Below, piece after piece: positions 22,341 through 35,342 of a stretch of DNA of 64,000 bases. The stretch is taken from the NCBI RefSeq assembly GCF_000276665.1, contig NW_004955488.1, positions 1,400,294 to 1,464,293 on the forward strand, in the 5' to 3' direction. The position numbers and the translations under genes were made by a program. Every line of letters starts with the position of its first letter. Positions within the stretch are counted from its first letter, which is position 1. The notes beneath the pieces were generated by a model. It was not told the origin of the DNA and made no database searches. It saw only the letters and a list, made by a program, of their open reading frames with translations. The DNA comes from Chinchilla lanigera. Lineage: Eukaryota; Chordata; Mammalia; Rodentia; Chinchillidae.

Positions 22341-23872
22341 GGTGTCATGTAAGTTGAGAGTCAAATGGTTTATTATAATCCTGGATGAGACGAGATGGAA
22401 AAAAATGAAACAATAAATATTATGTAACAGGAACAAGTAATCCTGGTGTAGAATTGTAGAGTTATATAAGTAAAGATAAAAATAATGTACTGTACATGTC
22501 AAAAAACTAGGGGAAGTGATTTTAAAGTTTTCTCTTTAAAGGACTGCTGAGTATTTGAAGAGATATGTCTAACTTTGTTTAAATATTACACAGTAATATG
22601 TACCAGTCATGTTTTCCTGTTAATAACTTGTATAATCATTATGTTTTACATACCTGATAAAATTTAATTTAAAAGAATGAAAATTAAATCGTGTTTTCTT
22701 TTAAAAATCTGTCTAGGACTATACCAAAGGTGAAATTCATTTTTTTCCTGGTTATATCAAAACTCTGAAAGTAGTGCTTTGTTTGTAACTCTCTTTCAAC
22801 TGGGTGATTTTACTGAATTTAACTAATTATTGTCAAGTAAGTGCGAGGAATTATATTGAGTCTTCACTTTAATTTTGTATTTATATTATGATTGATCAAT
22901 AACTTGTAAGACACAAACTATAGAATCCTTTATAATTGTAACTTCTTCAACATTACTGGTAAATAATAAAGTAAAATGAATTTAGAATAATTTAAATGAA
23001 TATTTTTACTCAGGAAAAAATGATTCTTCCAGTTTTTAAATATTTAGAAGCATGTTTGTGAGAAACTATCTAGAATATATTTAGATTGATACAATAGATG
23101 GATGGATAGATTGATTCTGTAAGCAAATAAAAAGTTAAGCAATTTATTCTTTCACATTTTTACTGTGTTCTGTTGAGTCTGATTATTCAAAATTACCTTT
23201 ATTGTATAACATATGTATTTGTTGAAGTTTTAAAAATATATTTCCATGAGTCATCATCAAATACTTCTCAGACATAGTTACTTAGAGAAAAATATCCTGA
23301 AATAATATGAGTAAAACTAATTTTTCATGAATTCCTTAACTTAAAATTGCTCTAAGAATTAAAAAAAAAGAATAAGACAATACTGATATAAAGGCATTGA
23401 GTACTAAAGATATACTTATTATCTTTTCATTTTTAAACCCCCATTTTTTTATGGAGCTTTATCTGGTATAATAGAAGGTTAATATCTAATTTAGAAAGCC
23501 AGATTCAACTTCTCAGGGTTTACAGGAATCTCTGCTGAAATCTTTTTTGCTAGTGATGGTGGCACATAAAGGTTGCTCTGTGGGGCTCTTTGCTGATTCA
23601 TCCTCATGCGTGAGTCACTGTTTTACGTCACCCAGTTATTTATTCACTCTCCAGAAATTCACTACTTTTTCTTTATTTTTTATATTATTTTATTTTATTT
23701 TTATTAGCACATGTTTGTAGCACACAGTGTTTACCTTCCTTGTGTGGAGTTTGCGCATGTACGTGACACATGTTAATTCTTCTGCTGGTCATCTTTTCCT
23801 TCTCTCTAGCAATCTCTTGATCCCCAGACTTTCTTCTAGAAACAACAGTACTCTATTACACATTTGTAAATA
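22341..23872. other. Unique AT-rich DNA up to the assembly gap
   Basis: No repeat or gene recognised. A 90-base stretch at 23580-23660 is slightly richer in G+C. Confidence 0.4.
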
Positions 23873-23967
23873 TGGTCCTTAAATTATGGCAACAAGGGAA
23901 TATGTTGGAATGCAGCAGTTGTTTTTAAATTTTGCAACTCAGAGGCTTCACAATCACTTTTGCTCTT
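23873..23967 (+). repeat. Left copy of a 95-bp duplication, ends exactly at a gap
   Basis: Matches 25502-25596 at 94 of 95 positions by eye (single C/T difference in 'aatcacttttgctctt'). The match is cut by the N run at 23968. Confidence 0.95.
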
Positions 23968-24367
23968 NNNNNNNNNNNNNNNNNNNNNNNNNNNNNNNNN
24001 NNNNNNNNNNNNNNNNNNNNNNNNNNNNNNNNNNNNNNNNNNNNNNNNNNNNNNNNNNNNNNNNNNNNNNNNNNNNNNNNNNNNNNNNNNNNNNNNNNNN
24101 NNNNNNNNNNNNNNNNNNNNNNNNNNNNNNNNNNNNNNNNNNNNNNNNNNNNNNNNNNNNNNNNNNNNNNNNNNNNNNNNNNNNNNNNNNNNNNNNNNNN
24201 NNNNNNNNNNNNNNNNNNNNNNNNNNNNNNNNNNNNNNNNNNNNNNNNNNNNNNNNNNNNNNNNNNNNNNNNNNNNNNNNNNNNNNNNNNNNNNNNNNNN
24301 NNNNNNNNNNNNNNNNNNNNNNNNNNNNNNNNNNNNNNNNNNNNNNNNNNNNNNNNNNNNNNNNNNN
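23968..24367. other. Assembly gap, 400 N
   Basis: A run of exactly 400 N. Open frames crossing it are artefacts. The sequence resumes with a poly(A)-like run, a likely cause of the gap. Confidence 1.
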
Positions 24368-25501
24368 AAAAAAAAAAAAAATAAAAAAATAAATCCCAAA
24401 TACATATGAACAAAAATAAAATTAAAAATAAAGAATATTCAGGACAGAAATTGATGATGACTGATTCTAATTATGACTCCTTAGTGTTATTGTATTGAGT
24501 TAAAACAAATATTGAATATATACAGAGAGATTAAAGCAAAGAAATGTAAGCATCATATTCACTTGGAAGAATGATTTATAATATTAGGATATGGGCACTT
24601 TTATGTAAATGAAACTTTTTACATATGTTTTGACCTTTAGGTAATTTTTAGTAGTTTTAATGTGTTTGTTTCTACACATATTTTTAACCATAAGAACATT
24701 AGAAACCTGTTTTGAAGAAAATTTTGACTTGGAGAAAAATAAACAGTTTAATCTGTGATGTATGTCTGACATTAATTCAGAAGGCTAATAACATAACGTA
24801 GAGTTTTATGAATAATGCTATTGACATTTTTTTAAAGACCTTTAAAAATCTGGTTTACTAATGAAATTCAGAATACAGAATTAAATAGAGCAAAATAAAA
24901 GCATTTGTTATTCTAAAAAAGTTTAGCATAGATATATTGATAAATGTTTAATGATACACAAATTAAAATTATGTGAAATTCATGGGGGACTTCTTATATG
25001 ACATCATCAGCTACTGTTTATAATTTTTATTTTTATATGTTCTCTCGATGCATCTCCTTTGATCATTTTTATTAATCCAAGTTATCCTGTGCAGAAAATT
25101 ACTGCATGGTCTTACTGAAAGCTCAACAAGTGAGCCCACTGTTATTTATAAAGCTAGTCTATTATGCTGACCTTGTCGATTCTTACAGCAAATATTGTTC
25201 TAAGCAATACAGGGGATATTGAAAAGTAAGAGGTTCCTAACACCCTAGTTCCATGAAAAATGAGACCTATACAATTAACTGAGTGACTTTAAAGGTTTAT
25301 GTGAGTAGCAAAGATGCTGAAATGGATAACAGGATGAGACAGGGCGTGTGTTCCAATCAGCTAATTGTGGGTCTCAGTTGTTTAGTCTAATATTTTCTTT
25401 TTATAGCTTGAAAACACAAAGAAAACCTTCAAGTATGAGAAATTTGGATTTCACTTGGGTTTTTCTTCTCCACCCTTACAGCTCAGATGGAATACACTTG
25501 T
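24368..25501. other. Unique AT-rich DNA
   Basis: Begins with A-rich sequence; nothing else recognised. Confidence 0.4.
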
Positions 25502-25596
25502 TGGTCCTTAAATTATGGCAACAAGGGAATATGTTGGAATGCAGCAGTTGTTTTTAAATTTTGCAACTCAGAGGCTTCACAATCACCTTTGCTCTT
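25502..25596 (+). repeat. Right copy of the 95-bp duplication
   Basis: Same sequence as 23873-23967; here it continues into unique sequence beginning 'atacccagtcttctttagg'. Confidence 0.95.
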
Positions 25597-26861
25597 ATAC
25601 CCAGTCTTCTTTAGGAATATCTTCTATTATTAACTTATATTATATGCACAAGTAGTAGCTGCATTCTTGTGAAATGCATTTAAATATTTTATATGCAGCT
25701 TTTCATGGTGGCATTCTACATGTTTTTTGTCATTTTGGATCTAAGCAATAGATTTTTGAGGTCATGATGGTAGAACAATATTTCTTTGGAAAAAATAAGA
25801 ATAAATATTCAGACTGCCTAGATTATTATGTTGGAGAAAAATACACTTTGACACCTACATTTATTTTAAAAATTGGAGGGATTTATTCATGCTTTGAGGA
25901 AATCAGGAGTCATTTTTGTTCATGGCCCTACAAGAGAGGGATAATCTCTGCTAATCTCTAAATTGGTCCTTCAGCACAGGGAAAGAGAGCCTTACTTTTG
26001 ATTAAAGAATTTTTGAAGCCAAAAAAAAAAAAAAAGAAATGCTGAGCTGGGGCCCAGGATCTGGCACTGCTGATTTTTCACCTGTCCCTCTAGATAACAC
26101 CCCAAATCTTGGAAAGTGTTTGCCTCATTTCCCCTTTCCTGAGAAAACTGTAGAACACAGCTGGGTAACTACCCAGCACTGACTAAGCCAAAAAACTTCA
26201 TTAGTGTATGATTAAAAAACAAATAATAAAAAACTCACCTTGGTTTTTAAGCCCGGTATATGAAAATGAATGTTTCTCCATTTAAACCAGTTAAAATTTA
26301 ATGCTAATGTTTCAGATACTACAGTGTTATAAAAAAATTTGGGCAGTTTTCCAATTGTTTTTTTCTTTAAACAAATAGTTCTGGTAAGGTATCTCATATG
26401 CATAATTTTCATGGATTCATATTTACAAATGTGTAATAGAGTACTGTTGTTTCTAGAAGAAAGTCTGGCAAAAAATAGGCATCAAATAAATATTTTTGAA
26501 AGAATAATTGAAGGTAAAGTGGATATTGCTGCCCAAAACAGAAGTTTTACATTGGATTAATCGTTGGTCAAGTGTGTACTTATCTTGTACATTAGATGTA
26601 ATGTTGGTAAATCTCTTAGAAGATTCCTCATTCAAAGTAGACATTCAGCAAATAATCATGTGTTTTCTTTGCATTTGAAGTAGAATGAGATAATAGAGTA
26701 GTGATATCTTTGTTCACTTTGGTACAAACCAGCGTAACTTGCCTGTTTTGAATATAGGTTAATATTGTTGTCTATTTAAAATTATTCCTAAAATTATACA
26801 CGGCAATAATTACTTGCAAGTGTACCATGTGTCAGTGCCAAAGGTATTTTACATTTATCAA
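25597..26861. other. Unique DNA with an A15-type run
   Basis: An A-rich run at 26021-26035 is followed by about 150 bases of higher G+C of unknown origin (26040-26190). No known repeat was recognised. It contains the candidate minus-strand exon listed separately. Confidence 0.4.
26239..26318 (-). other. Candidate 80-nt exon
   Basis: On the minus strand 'aaatttttttataacactgtag' style acceptor ends at 26319, then 80 bases end ACCAAG before GTGAGTT at 26238-26232. One frame is open throughout and reads SETLALNFNWFKWRNIHFH followed by IPGLKTK; it is part of a 66-codon open frame (26212-26412). I recognise no family. In AT-rich DNA both splice signals could arise by chance. Confidence 0.25.
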
Positions 26862-26942
26862 ATGTTTTGGTGGTTCTAGAAACTGAACCCAGGGCCTCAC
26901 AACTACTGAGGAAACATTTACCACTAAGCTACACATGTCTCA
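26862..26942 (-). mobile_element. ID SINE, diverged, reverse
   Basis: 'ggtggttctagaaactgaac', 'ccagggcctcacaac' and 'ccactaagctacacatgtct' are complements of B box, linker and A box. Confidence 0.7.
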
Positions 26943-27178
26943 ATTGAAGCTTTTTAATGTGTTTTGAAATTATTACATCAGTCTGCTCCACTATACACTT
27001 CTCAATAGTGGCTTCCAGATGCCGTTTTTCAGTAGCAATAATAATAAAATCACTGATATTTGTGGAGGGTCAGGTAATACCTAAAAATTTCCACACATGT
27101 GGTCACATGTAGCATGTTTCATACTTCCTGAAGCCATCAAAACACTTGTAGAAGGCTGGTCAAACCTGAGAGATTTCA

Positions 27179-27278
27179 TTTTTGCTTGATTTATTTTTAT
27201 TTGGTGGTTCCAGGAATCAAACTCAAGACCTTGTGCTTGCTAGGCAGGCACTTGTTCGACTGAGCTACATCCCCAGCC
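27179..27278 (-). mobile_element. ID SINE, reverse, with imperfect target duplication
   Basis: 'tttggtggttccaggaatca', 'accttgtgcttgctaggcag' and 'gactgagctacatccccagc'. AAACCTGAGAGATTTCA (27162-27178) and AAACCTGGGGGATTTTA (27279-27295) are likely the two ends of one 17-bp duplicated target with three changes since. Confidence 0.85.
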
Positions 27279-27295
27279 AAAACCTGGGGGATTTT

Positions 27296-30200
27296 AAAAG
27301 TTTAATATCTCACAATGATTTTCTGCTCTTCCTACATCTTTTTCACCACATCATATTATTGTTAACATTTGTTTTGGGAAAATCATTTCAGGCTCAGACC
27401 TCACCATATTTTTAAGAGTTAAAATTGTATCTACCTAGTCCTTAATTGAATTCCAAGGCCAAGACCATAGTCCTTTGTGGTAGTTGTTATTTCCTATGTG
27501 CATTTAGCAATCACACATAGCTTCAAAGTGTAGAAGTCTAGGTGTTGTATGGTGGAATTCAGACATTTTCCTTGTATGTGAAAAAGATTTCACACTCTGC
27601 ACTGGGAGAGCTAAACAGAATACACAAACCCCAATCCCTCCAATGTCCTTGAATTATTGTGAAAAAGAACTCTGCTTTTCACCCCTGCCTTTCTGAACAT
27701 AGAAATCAATTGCTGTGTAAAGCTACCACAGGTTGAGGGGACCCATGCATGAACACGAACAGGGGCCAGGCTAGATCCAGACAGGGCATGGAATGCAGCA
27801 GTTCTAAGATTTAATAAGATTGATGAATGATTCATTTAGAAAGCACCAAATATAAAGATCCACGCTAACAAACACCCCATCCATAAAGCTTGAATTAAAG
27901 GTGGTAATATTAGTGATAATGATAAATGATCACAGATCCATATTAGTAATGTAAGTGCTGGCCACAGTTTCATGTGCTTCACTGATTTAGGAATACACAG
28001 TCTGCACCTGGCTGGTAGCAGTCATGAAACGTAAAAGAAAATGAATTTTTGGTGTCAAAATTACCAAAATTTCCAGGGTTTTTAGTTTTCTTTTGTATTT
28101 CCTCTTTTCCTATTGTAAATTATGCTTATCAGCAATTGATGGTACAGTACTGTAACAACAGTAAAATTTATTGCCTATTGGATTTATTTTATTTAGGGAT
28201 TGGTAGTGGACAGCAAAGACACCCTTTGTGGATGGTATAAGATGTCAGTTTCACTGCAGCCTTGAAACGCTGGGTAAAACAGCGATTTGTGATATCTAAA
28301 GAGGCAAAAACTGGCCGAAAGAAATAGCAAGATGAGTTTGTAATTTTTGCATTTTGATGGCATTGGAAAAGAGTTGGAAAGTTTTCTAGCAAAAATAAAA
28401 TGAATGGAGAAGTTTAGAATTTTAAGGATGGTAGGTTTGAAAGAAGAAAAACTTAACAACAGAGATCAAATTTTAAATAGTTCACTATCAAAGGTCAGTC
28501 AGCACTCAGGTTCACAGAAAGGATAAAATCAAGTGTGTGGCTGTCATACTCACTATTAAAACTGTCCCATAATTCAGGGTACTTAGGTACTCAGCTGAAG
28601 GAGTGGTGCAGAGAAAAGGAAAGTCCATAAGGCCGATTCACAAAAGCCTGAACACTGAGGTCACTTCACTTAACTCCATAGAAATAAGCGTTTCATTAAA
28701 GTAACAAGAAGTATGGTAGACAGAACTTACTGGGAAAAAGTAAAAGTTTAAATCCTCAAGTGATTGGACCTCCTCTGAATTGAAACATTGTGCTGTTTGA
28801 CACATCAAACTACCGCAGCATTCTAAAGTGAAAAAAGGCTTAAAAAAACTGCACAGATCCCCAAAAAGGTAAGTGTTCCAATGTCCTCATAGAAGTAGTC
28901 AAGAAAATAATGGAAAGTTAAAGATCTTTCTGAGATCAACGCTATACAGCATGGAGAAAAAAGTCTGCTTTGCTAATATAGGGACAGAATATTCGAAACA
29001 AAGAATACCCACCTGACCCAGTTCAAAGGCACTTAACACTTCTGCACAGTTGGTTTTCTGATTTGTTATTGCCTGGTGTTCACTGTAGTTCCTGTTCTTT
29101 TTGTATGTAAATATTCGCTGTGGTCACCATGTGTCTGCCTCACTGCTGAATACTTGGGAAACAAATGTTACTGATCTGTAGATGAAGAGAAATCACAAGT
29201 ACACTTTATGTAGGGACTATCACATTACCTGGAGTTCCTGGAGTTTAGTAAAATACTAAGACAGATAGGAATTGGGGGTCCTCTTTAAATGTGAATAAAT
29301 TTAGTGACAGCATTTATGGTGAGCAACATGTTCTAAGTGATATAGGCATTATGTGTCAGAGATGAGTTAAAAAATCAGTTCTGCACCTCAGCACACAACT
29401 CCTAAATACACTGAAAATGTCCTGAGATTTCAATGAATAGATCAGTGAAAAAGGGACAGGATGATCTGTTACAGTGTGGAATGGTAGGCACATATATTTC
29501 ATATTTCCATCTGTATTTGGTTGGTATTTGAACACCAGATTTTTCTCTGCTTCCTCATGGATAAGCAGCTGAATGTTCCTGATTTCCAGCTGACAAATTA
29601 ATAGTTTTTTTTTTTTTTTAGGAATATAAATAGTCGAATAAAATTGAAAAGCAATCTTTTAAAAAAATTTTTCTTGGCATGAAACTCATCCTTGGTGTAA
29701 GTCCGTATGTTATTGTTCATATGCTATCATTTTCCTAATTTTATTTTATGCTGCAGGTTGACATATAAAAATCCACTTGCAATTTCCATTGAAAGATCAG
29801 TGTTGCTGGTTTTGTCATGTTTTGAGAAGAAAGGTGTATTCTGTGCAAAATGTTAGAAATATATGAGCTATTCACTAATTACTTATTATGCTGTATGATA
29901 ATTATAGGAATATAATATAATATAGGCCACTAGGTAAATTGTACATTTCTCAAATAAAAACACAGTATTGGAGAACTGAAAGATATTATACAATACCTAG
30001 TCTTCCTTCCATATTCCAAAGGTGAAACAATTGTGAACAAAACAAATATTTTGTCTAAATTTCCAGAGAACACACAGTAAAGGGGACAAATTTAAGACAA
30101 CAATCAAGGACACCTGAGATCATGTTCTATATGACATTAATTGTAAAACTATAATCAACAAAATAAAAACCTGTTATGCAGAAAATTGTAACTCATTATA

Positions 30201-30584
30201 CAAGTTCATTAAACACCTCCGTGATAGCAAATAAACTTTCAAAAAGATCCCCTTGGCTACAGATGCTTTATAAAGAATTCTTTTCTCCCAAACTGTGATG
30301 TAATCATACACTGTTAGAAATGTGTTTTGTCTGAACTCTGCAGGCTGAACTTTATCTTTTCTGATTTTTATATATATCTATTCTTTTCACACTTAGATCT
30401 AGTAATTCACATCTGACTTCACCTTCCTCTCCTCACTCATCTCAGCAGGGTTAGGCTACAAAGGTAACACTCTACTTTCCTGCAGTGCATTATATTTCAT
30501 TTTGTAATTTTATGAAAAGATATTTTAGAAAAAAGAAATAGCTCAAGGTACTTGGTGGAGTGAATTTTGTGCCCAGCCTATAGG
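27296..30584. other. Unique DNA, no gene recognised
   Basis: A T15-type run is at about 29606-29620. Scattered CpGs occur at 28260-28320 and 28640-28820. A donor-like AAAAAG/GTAAGTG lies at 28864-28875 (+) without a good upstream acceptor. Overlapping minus frames at 28189-28459 show no motif. Confidence 0.35.
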
Positions 30585-30830
30585 TATTTCATACTTGTGA
30601 ATACCGGAGGTTTCAAAGCGTTTTCATTTTATTTCACGTTACTTCATTTAATTCTCCAAATCAATAGTTAAGAGGCAGGTAGAAAGGTTCTATTATCTGT
30701 TTTGTAGATGAGAAAACCTGCCGTAGGGAGGTTAAGTGACTTGCCCAAGGTTACACTGTTATTAAACGGTAGAGTGAACGTCAACCTGCATTTTCTATCA
30801 TCTAGGACTTCTTCCACTAGAACTTACTGA
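30585..30830 (+). mobile_element. MIR SINE
   Basis: 'tcatttaattctccaaatca', 'ttttgtagatgagaaaacct', 'ggaggttaagtgacttgccc' and 'aaggttacac' match the MIR core in plus orientation. The degree of change fits an element older than the rodent-specific SINEs. Confidence 0.85.
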
Positions 30831-31734
30831 GATCATCAGTCTGCCTTCATAGTAGCCGCCTGAAACATACACCGCAAAATAGCTACCCCGCTCCACAAAG
30901 CACCTTTGCCCATTTGTTCTGCTCCTGTCAGCAGGTGTCAGCAGAATATAACCCACAGGCCAAATCAGACTGCTTATTTTTGTAGTTTATTAAAGCAGAG
31001 TCACATCCATTCACTTATCTATCATTTATTCTATTTCCAGGTATATTGGCAGAGTTTACTAGTTTAGACAAAGACTATAGGGTCCCAAAGTCCATAGTAC
31101 TTATTACATGGACCTAGGTTGTAGCCTATGGAAACCTGGAATACGTTTCCTGACCCTCTTGCACCTATCCTTTAAGAAGCCACAGCAATCTCTGGAAGGT
31201 GCTTCCAGGAATTTATTTTAAAAGAAATATACTTGGCTAGCTAGACACTTCTTTCCTTTACTCCTTTCCTATCCTTCTTCTTCCAAATGCATGATACATA
31301 ATAGCTCACATCACCACTCCTACTTCAGATAAATAAAGTAAAAAATATAAAAGCTTTTCTGTCTCTTAAAGATGTGATTAGTAAGGTAGCTTGTTCCACA
31401 TAAGGAGTGAATACACTGTTTTGTACTGATCTGCAGCATTTGTTAGTGGCTCTGTCAAGATTACTGAACACGGACTCACACGAGGGCTCAGCATTTTACT
31501 AGCATATCTACACCGACCCTCCAGACACCTTAGAAAGTCTCCTGAGTACCCACTGTATTCACGTGATGATTCCTTTCAGCTCTCTCACAAGTGAAGTCAT
31601 GTATTCAGCTTAGTATTCAGTAGCTCTATAGGGAATTCAATAACATTGCCAATGACACATGCAGGTGAGATTTCTCTCTTCCCATTTATAATAATTTAAT
31701 TTCTAGTTCATCAAGTCAATACCACTGGAGTGAT
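30831..31734. other. Unique DNA
   Basis: No repeat or gene recognised. Confidence 0.35.
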
Positions 31735-32200
31735 CCTAGATTTCTGTCTTGGTCAGCCTACACTGAATGTTTTATAAAATTTACCAATTCTCCCAAATAC
31801 CATCGTTACCTCCTGACTCCACTTTTGGCCTGAATTATTGTAGAACTGCTAACTCCTGTGTTTCCACCTTTGTCTCATCTGATCTATTCTCCATACTTCT
31901 CCCAGAATGATGCAGTTCAAATAAAACGACAGTGCCCTTCCTTGCTTGCAGCATTCCAGAGACTTTTCATCTCTCTTAAGTAAAAGCTATGATCTAATTA
32001 TGACCTGCAAAAATACTTGGCAATCAGTCCCACCCTGCAACACTACCTCTATCTCCCTGACCTCATTTCATGATATTTACTCCATTATTCCCTGTCCTCT
32101 GGCTGCCCTGGTTTGCTGGCTGGTCTTCCAGAACATTCTACACATTCTCCGGCCTTATAGGCTTTGCTCTAGTCTTCTCTTCACTCCTGTTGTCCTTTCT
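31735..32200 (+). mobile_element. L2 LINE, 3' end of ORF2
   Basis: Pyrimidine-rich sequence in the L2 order: 'tttccacctttgtctcatct', 'aaaagctatgatctaattat', 'ctgccctggtttgctggctg', 'ctggtcttccagaacattct'. The 90-codon frame at 31946-32218 is a decayed L2 ORF2 C-terminus, not a gene. Confidence 0.7.
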
Positions 32201-32831
32201 TCATTCATTATAGAATAAATGAGGCATTAGGGAGAAAGTAGAGCAAATATGTGTGGATAGTATGTGTTATAGAATGCAAAAGACAGCTCACTTAACTAAA
32301 ACATCTGTGACAAAAATAAGCATAGAAAGGGAAGCTAGAATGTAGGAAGTACTGTCAGAGGAGGAAAGCAGTTAATAATTTTACAGTTTTATACAGAATT
32401 GTCAAGGAGGACTTCACTACAGCAGAACTTGGAAGAGAAGTTAGATTGAAATTACTGGTCAAATATACTACTCATATGCATTTCATTTATTATCCTCCTT
32501 AGCACTTACTTATTTCATAATTTCTACAATACTGTCATAATTATTATTTATGTATTTATTTTATATTTTACTTATTTGAATTTAAGATCCATAAGTGCAA
32601 AAATCTGTTTGTTCCTAGAAAGCACCCAGATTTGTGAGAAAGTCCCTAGGGAAAGAATTTAATATGCATTTTCTTACTTAATCTTCACATGATAGTGAAG
32701 TAAATAGCTATTATCCACACTGACAGAATAAACCTTGGTTTATCAAACTTAAACTACTTGCTATTAGTCACAAAATAAATGGATAATATTGCAAAGAGTT
32801 TAACTTACAAGAACCTCTTAACTCTGATTAC

Positions 32832-32930
32832 CTGAACTCATTTCCTGATACTTCCTCCTTTATTCCCTGTCCTCTATCTGCCCTGGCTTACTTGCTGGTC
32901 TTCCAGAACATTCTATACATTCTCCTGCCT
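32832..32930 (+). repeat. Second copy of an L2 segment
   Basis: About 87 percent identical by eye to 32057-32153, for example 'ttattccctgtcctct' and 'ctggtcttccagaacattct' in both. This is closer than two independent L2 copies should be. Confidence 0.75.
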
Positions 32931-33840
32931 CGATCAGAATATCATAGATATGACCTTGGGTAGGACCCTGGTATAAGTTGATATCAAAATCTTTTGGAAG
33001 AATATTCCGTCATTTGTCAAGAGGAAGTTGAATATGGTTATGATAAACTATAGAGAATAAACAAACATGAAAATATGTGGCCAATATAGATTTGAGAAAA
33101 CCCCGCAATGAAAATTAGTGCTAAGTAGAACAGTGAGTAGAAAAGGACAAGAAGATGAACACTATGAATGGAAGTTTCAGGTCAAATTTTTCAGTATAAA
33201 AAAATAAAGGGTGCTACTCAGGGAAATTTCAATGTGTCATGTCAGAGGGCTTATATCTTGGATGTGTATATTTATTTGCTCAAAATATTTTCAAAGTATT
33301 TTCAAGACAGTCAATATATTTATTAATAGCATCTGTCTCTTTTCCCCAGGCCTCAAGAGTGTGATGGCAAAGTAACACCATTAATGGGAGGACTCAGTGT
33401 TGGAACAGCAGAAACTGAGATATTTTAGCACATTTTTATAGGATCTAATGTGATTTTCACAGGTGGTATCCATTAGGTGAATCGAAGGTAATGAACCTCA
33501 GATTCGTTGAAGTAGGAGAGTGAGGAGACATGAAAGGCTCTGAATTGTCAGCAAGTGTTCCCATCGAAAGCAAGGGGTGCACAGGATTAGGCAAACACAG
33601 GCTGCTCTTTTCCTGAGGACTTTCTTTTTTGCCTGGGGTACACAGGTTTACTCTCCCTTAGAGATCACTGTTTTATTTACTAAATGAATATGAAGCAAAG
33701 GATCCATACTTCAGTCCCCAAGTGTGACTGCAAGAAAGACCCATGCTTTTAAAACTAAGCTATAATTCTTCAAAATGTTAATTCCTTTCTAGTATATGTT
33801 TGCTTCATAGTTGTATTACTTTTTCATTTTTAAATTTATT
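32931..33840. other. Unique DNA
   Basis: No repeat or gene recognised. Confidence 0.35.
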
Positions 33841-34080
33841 TCTTGAGAGAGTCTCACTGTGTAGGCCAGGCTGGTTTGGCCCTTGCTCTGTAGCCCAGGC
33901 TGGCCTTGAACTTGATTTATTCTTTTGCTTTTGCTTCTGTTTATTTGAGTTAGGATCTCACTATATATTCTAACCTGGCTGTGAATTCACTATGTAGCCC
34001 AGGTTGGCCTTGGCAATGGTAGTCCTGCCTCAGCCTCTAGAGTGCTGGGATGACAAGAGTTGTACACCACACCTGGCTGA
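33841..34080 (-). mobile_element. Two B1 SINEs, one partly copied into or beside the other
   Basis: 'gagtctcactgtgtaggcca' and 'tctgtagcccaggctggcct' (33850-33912) form a partial reverse B1. A second reverse B1 with its own T-rich tail follows: 'ggatctcactatatattcta', 'atgtagcccaggttggcctt', 'ctcagcctctagagtgctgg'. Confidence 0.8.
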
Positions 34081-34539
34081 CAGTCGTTCATTCAGATCAT
34101 AATTTATCGTGAGACATTCTCTGCTAGCTTCTACCATTTGCTTAGAGTCCGAGTTTTGTTTTATATACTTTATTTCACATATCTGACATTAAAAGTGTTA
34201 AAAATTTCCATAATCCACAGTCCTCTTTTTCCCAGGTTTTCCTTCAGTTGTATTCTAGTAATTGCTTCCTTCCCTTCAAAATCTTCAGTGCCATAAGAAG
34301 TCACTTGCAAACTTATATTCTCTACAGATATTTTTTATTTTAAAAATTAAAAACTGACAAAACAGTTGGAGACAAACTCCAAACAACACAAAAACAACAA
34401 AAATGATACATGACCTCAAAACAAAATGATAGGAATTTACAACAGTTGCTATATTACATGTTATTAAATTCAACAAAGCTGCTCAGTCCATTAGACATAA
34501 GAATGTAAGATTGATCAAACAATCAAAGACAGTAACAAG

Positions 34540-34700
34540 TAAAAAACAATAAAAATTTTCTTTTGTCTTGACCAATTTTACACACTTGAATTTGGTAATT
34601 AGAATAACTGATCTGACAGCAATGCACAGTATAAGAACCATTACTGAACTCCTACCATTTTGTATGGTGAAGCTCTGCATCATTCTGTACAGATTTTGCA
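34540..34700 (+). mobile_element. L1 3' UTR tail, old copy
   Basis: 'gcaatgcacagtataagaac', 'cattactgaactcctaccat' and 'gctctgcatcattctgt' follow the tail order seen at 21546-21892 but with more change and no A tail left. Confidence 0.55.
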
Positions 34701-34971
34701 AAGCTTTCAGTGGGAAGGTTGGTTCAGATAACTTGACTTGGTATTATGGGAAACACCTAGTGTCCCCAAAATATATTCATAAATAATTTAATAAAAATGG
34801 TATTATTTGTGAGATTCAGCAGTTTTCTTCTATTTTCTATTATTCCATCACTCAATATTTACTTGTTTTAATGATGGACATTCTTTCAAAAACTAATCTG
34901 TGAAAGAAGGTATGTAAATAGTTTGTGTTCCTTCCTGAAAATATGCTTGCCCCTAATATGAAAACATATGT

Positions 34972-34999
34972 ACACACACACACACACACACACACACAC
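34972..34999 (+). repeat. (AC)14 microsatellite
   Basis: Perfect dinucleotide run. Confidence 0.98.
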
Positions 35000-35219
35000 T
35001 TTTACAAAGACTAAAGACAAAAGCAGATTGTTACAATGAATATAATTAACCTGTCTTATAATTCCTCAACTATAAGTATCATCAAATATCCACTTAAATT
35101 GTGAATAAGTAGAAATGGTTTCTTAAAGTAAGTCTGATGCCAGGACATCAAAGTGTTCTTTGTTACTATTTGACAATATTAGTTTAATTCATAAATTCTT
35201 ATAAACAAAGTGAATTTCA

Positions 35220-35342
35220 TTTGAATCTGAGCAACTGCTTTGAAGATAGCAATATGCAATATAATAACCATCTTTAATTTCCTATCTTGTTTTGAAATTC
35301 TATATCACCTTTTTTGTTTCTTTAAAATAAAAAAAGAACTAA
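35220..35342 (+). mobile_element. L1 3' UTR tail, short copy
   Basis: 'gaagatagcaatatgcaata', 'cttgttttgaaattctatat' and 'tttctttaaaataaaaaaag'. Confidence 0.7.

Noticed and set aside
23884..24413. Long frames across the first gap
   Set aside because: They consist of N-derived X residues.
28816..28868. Exon ending at AAAAAG/GTAAGTG (+)
   Set aside because: No plausible acceptor within reach.
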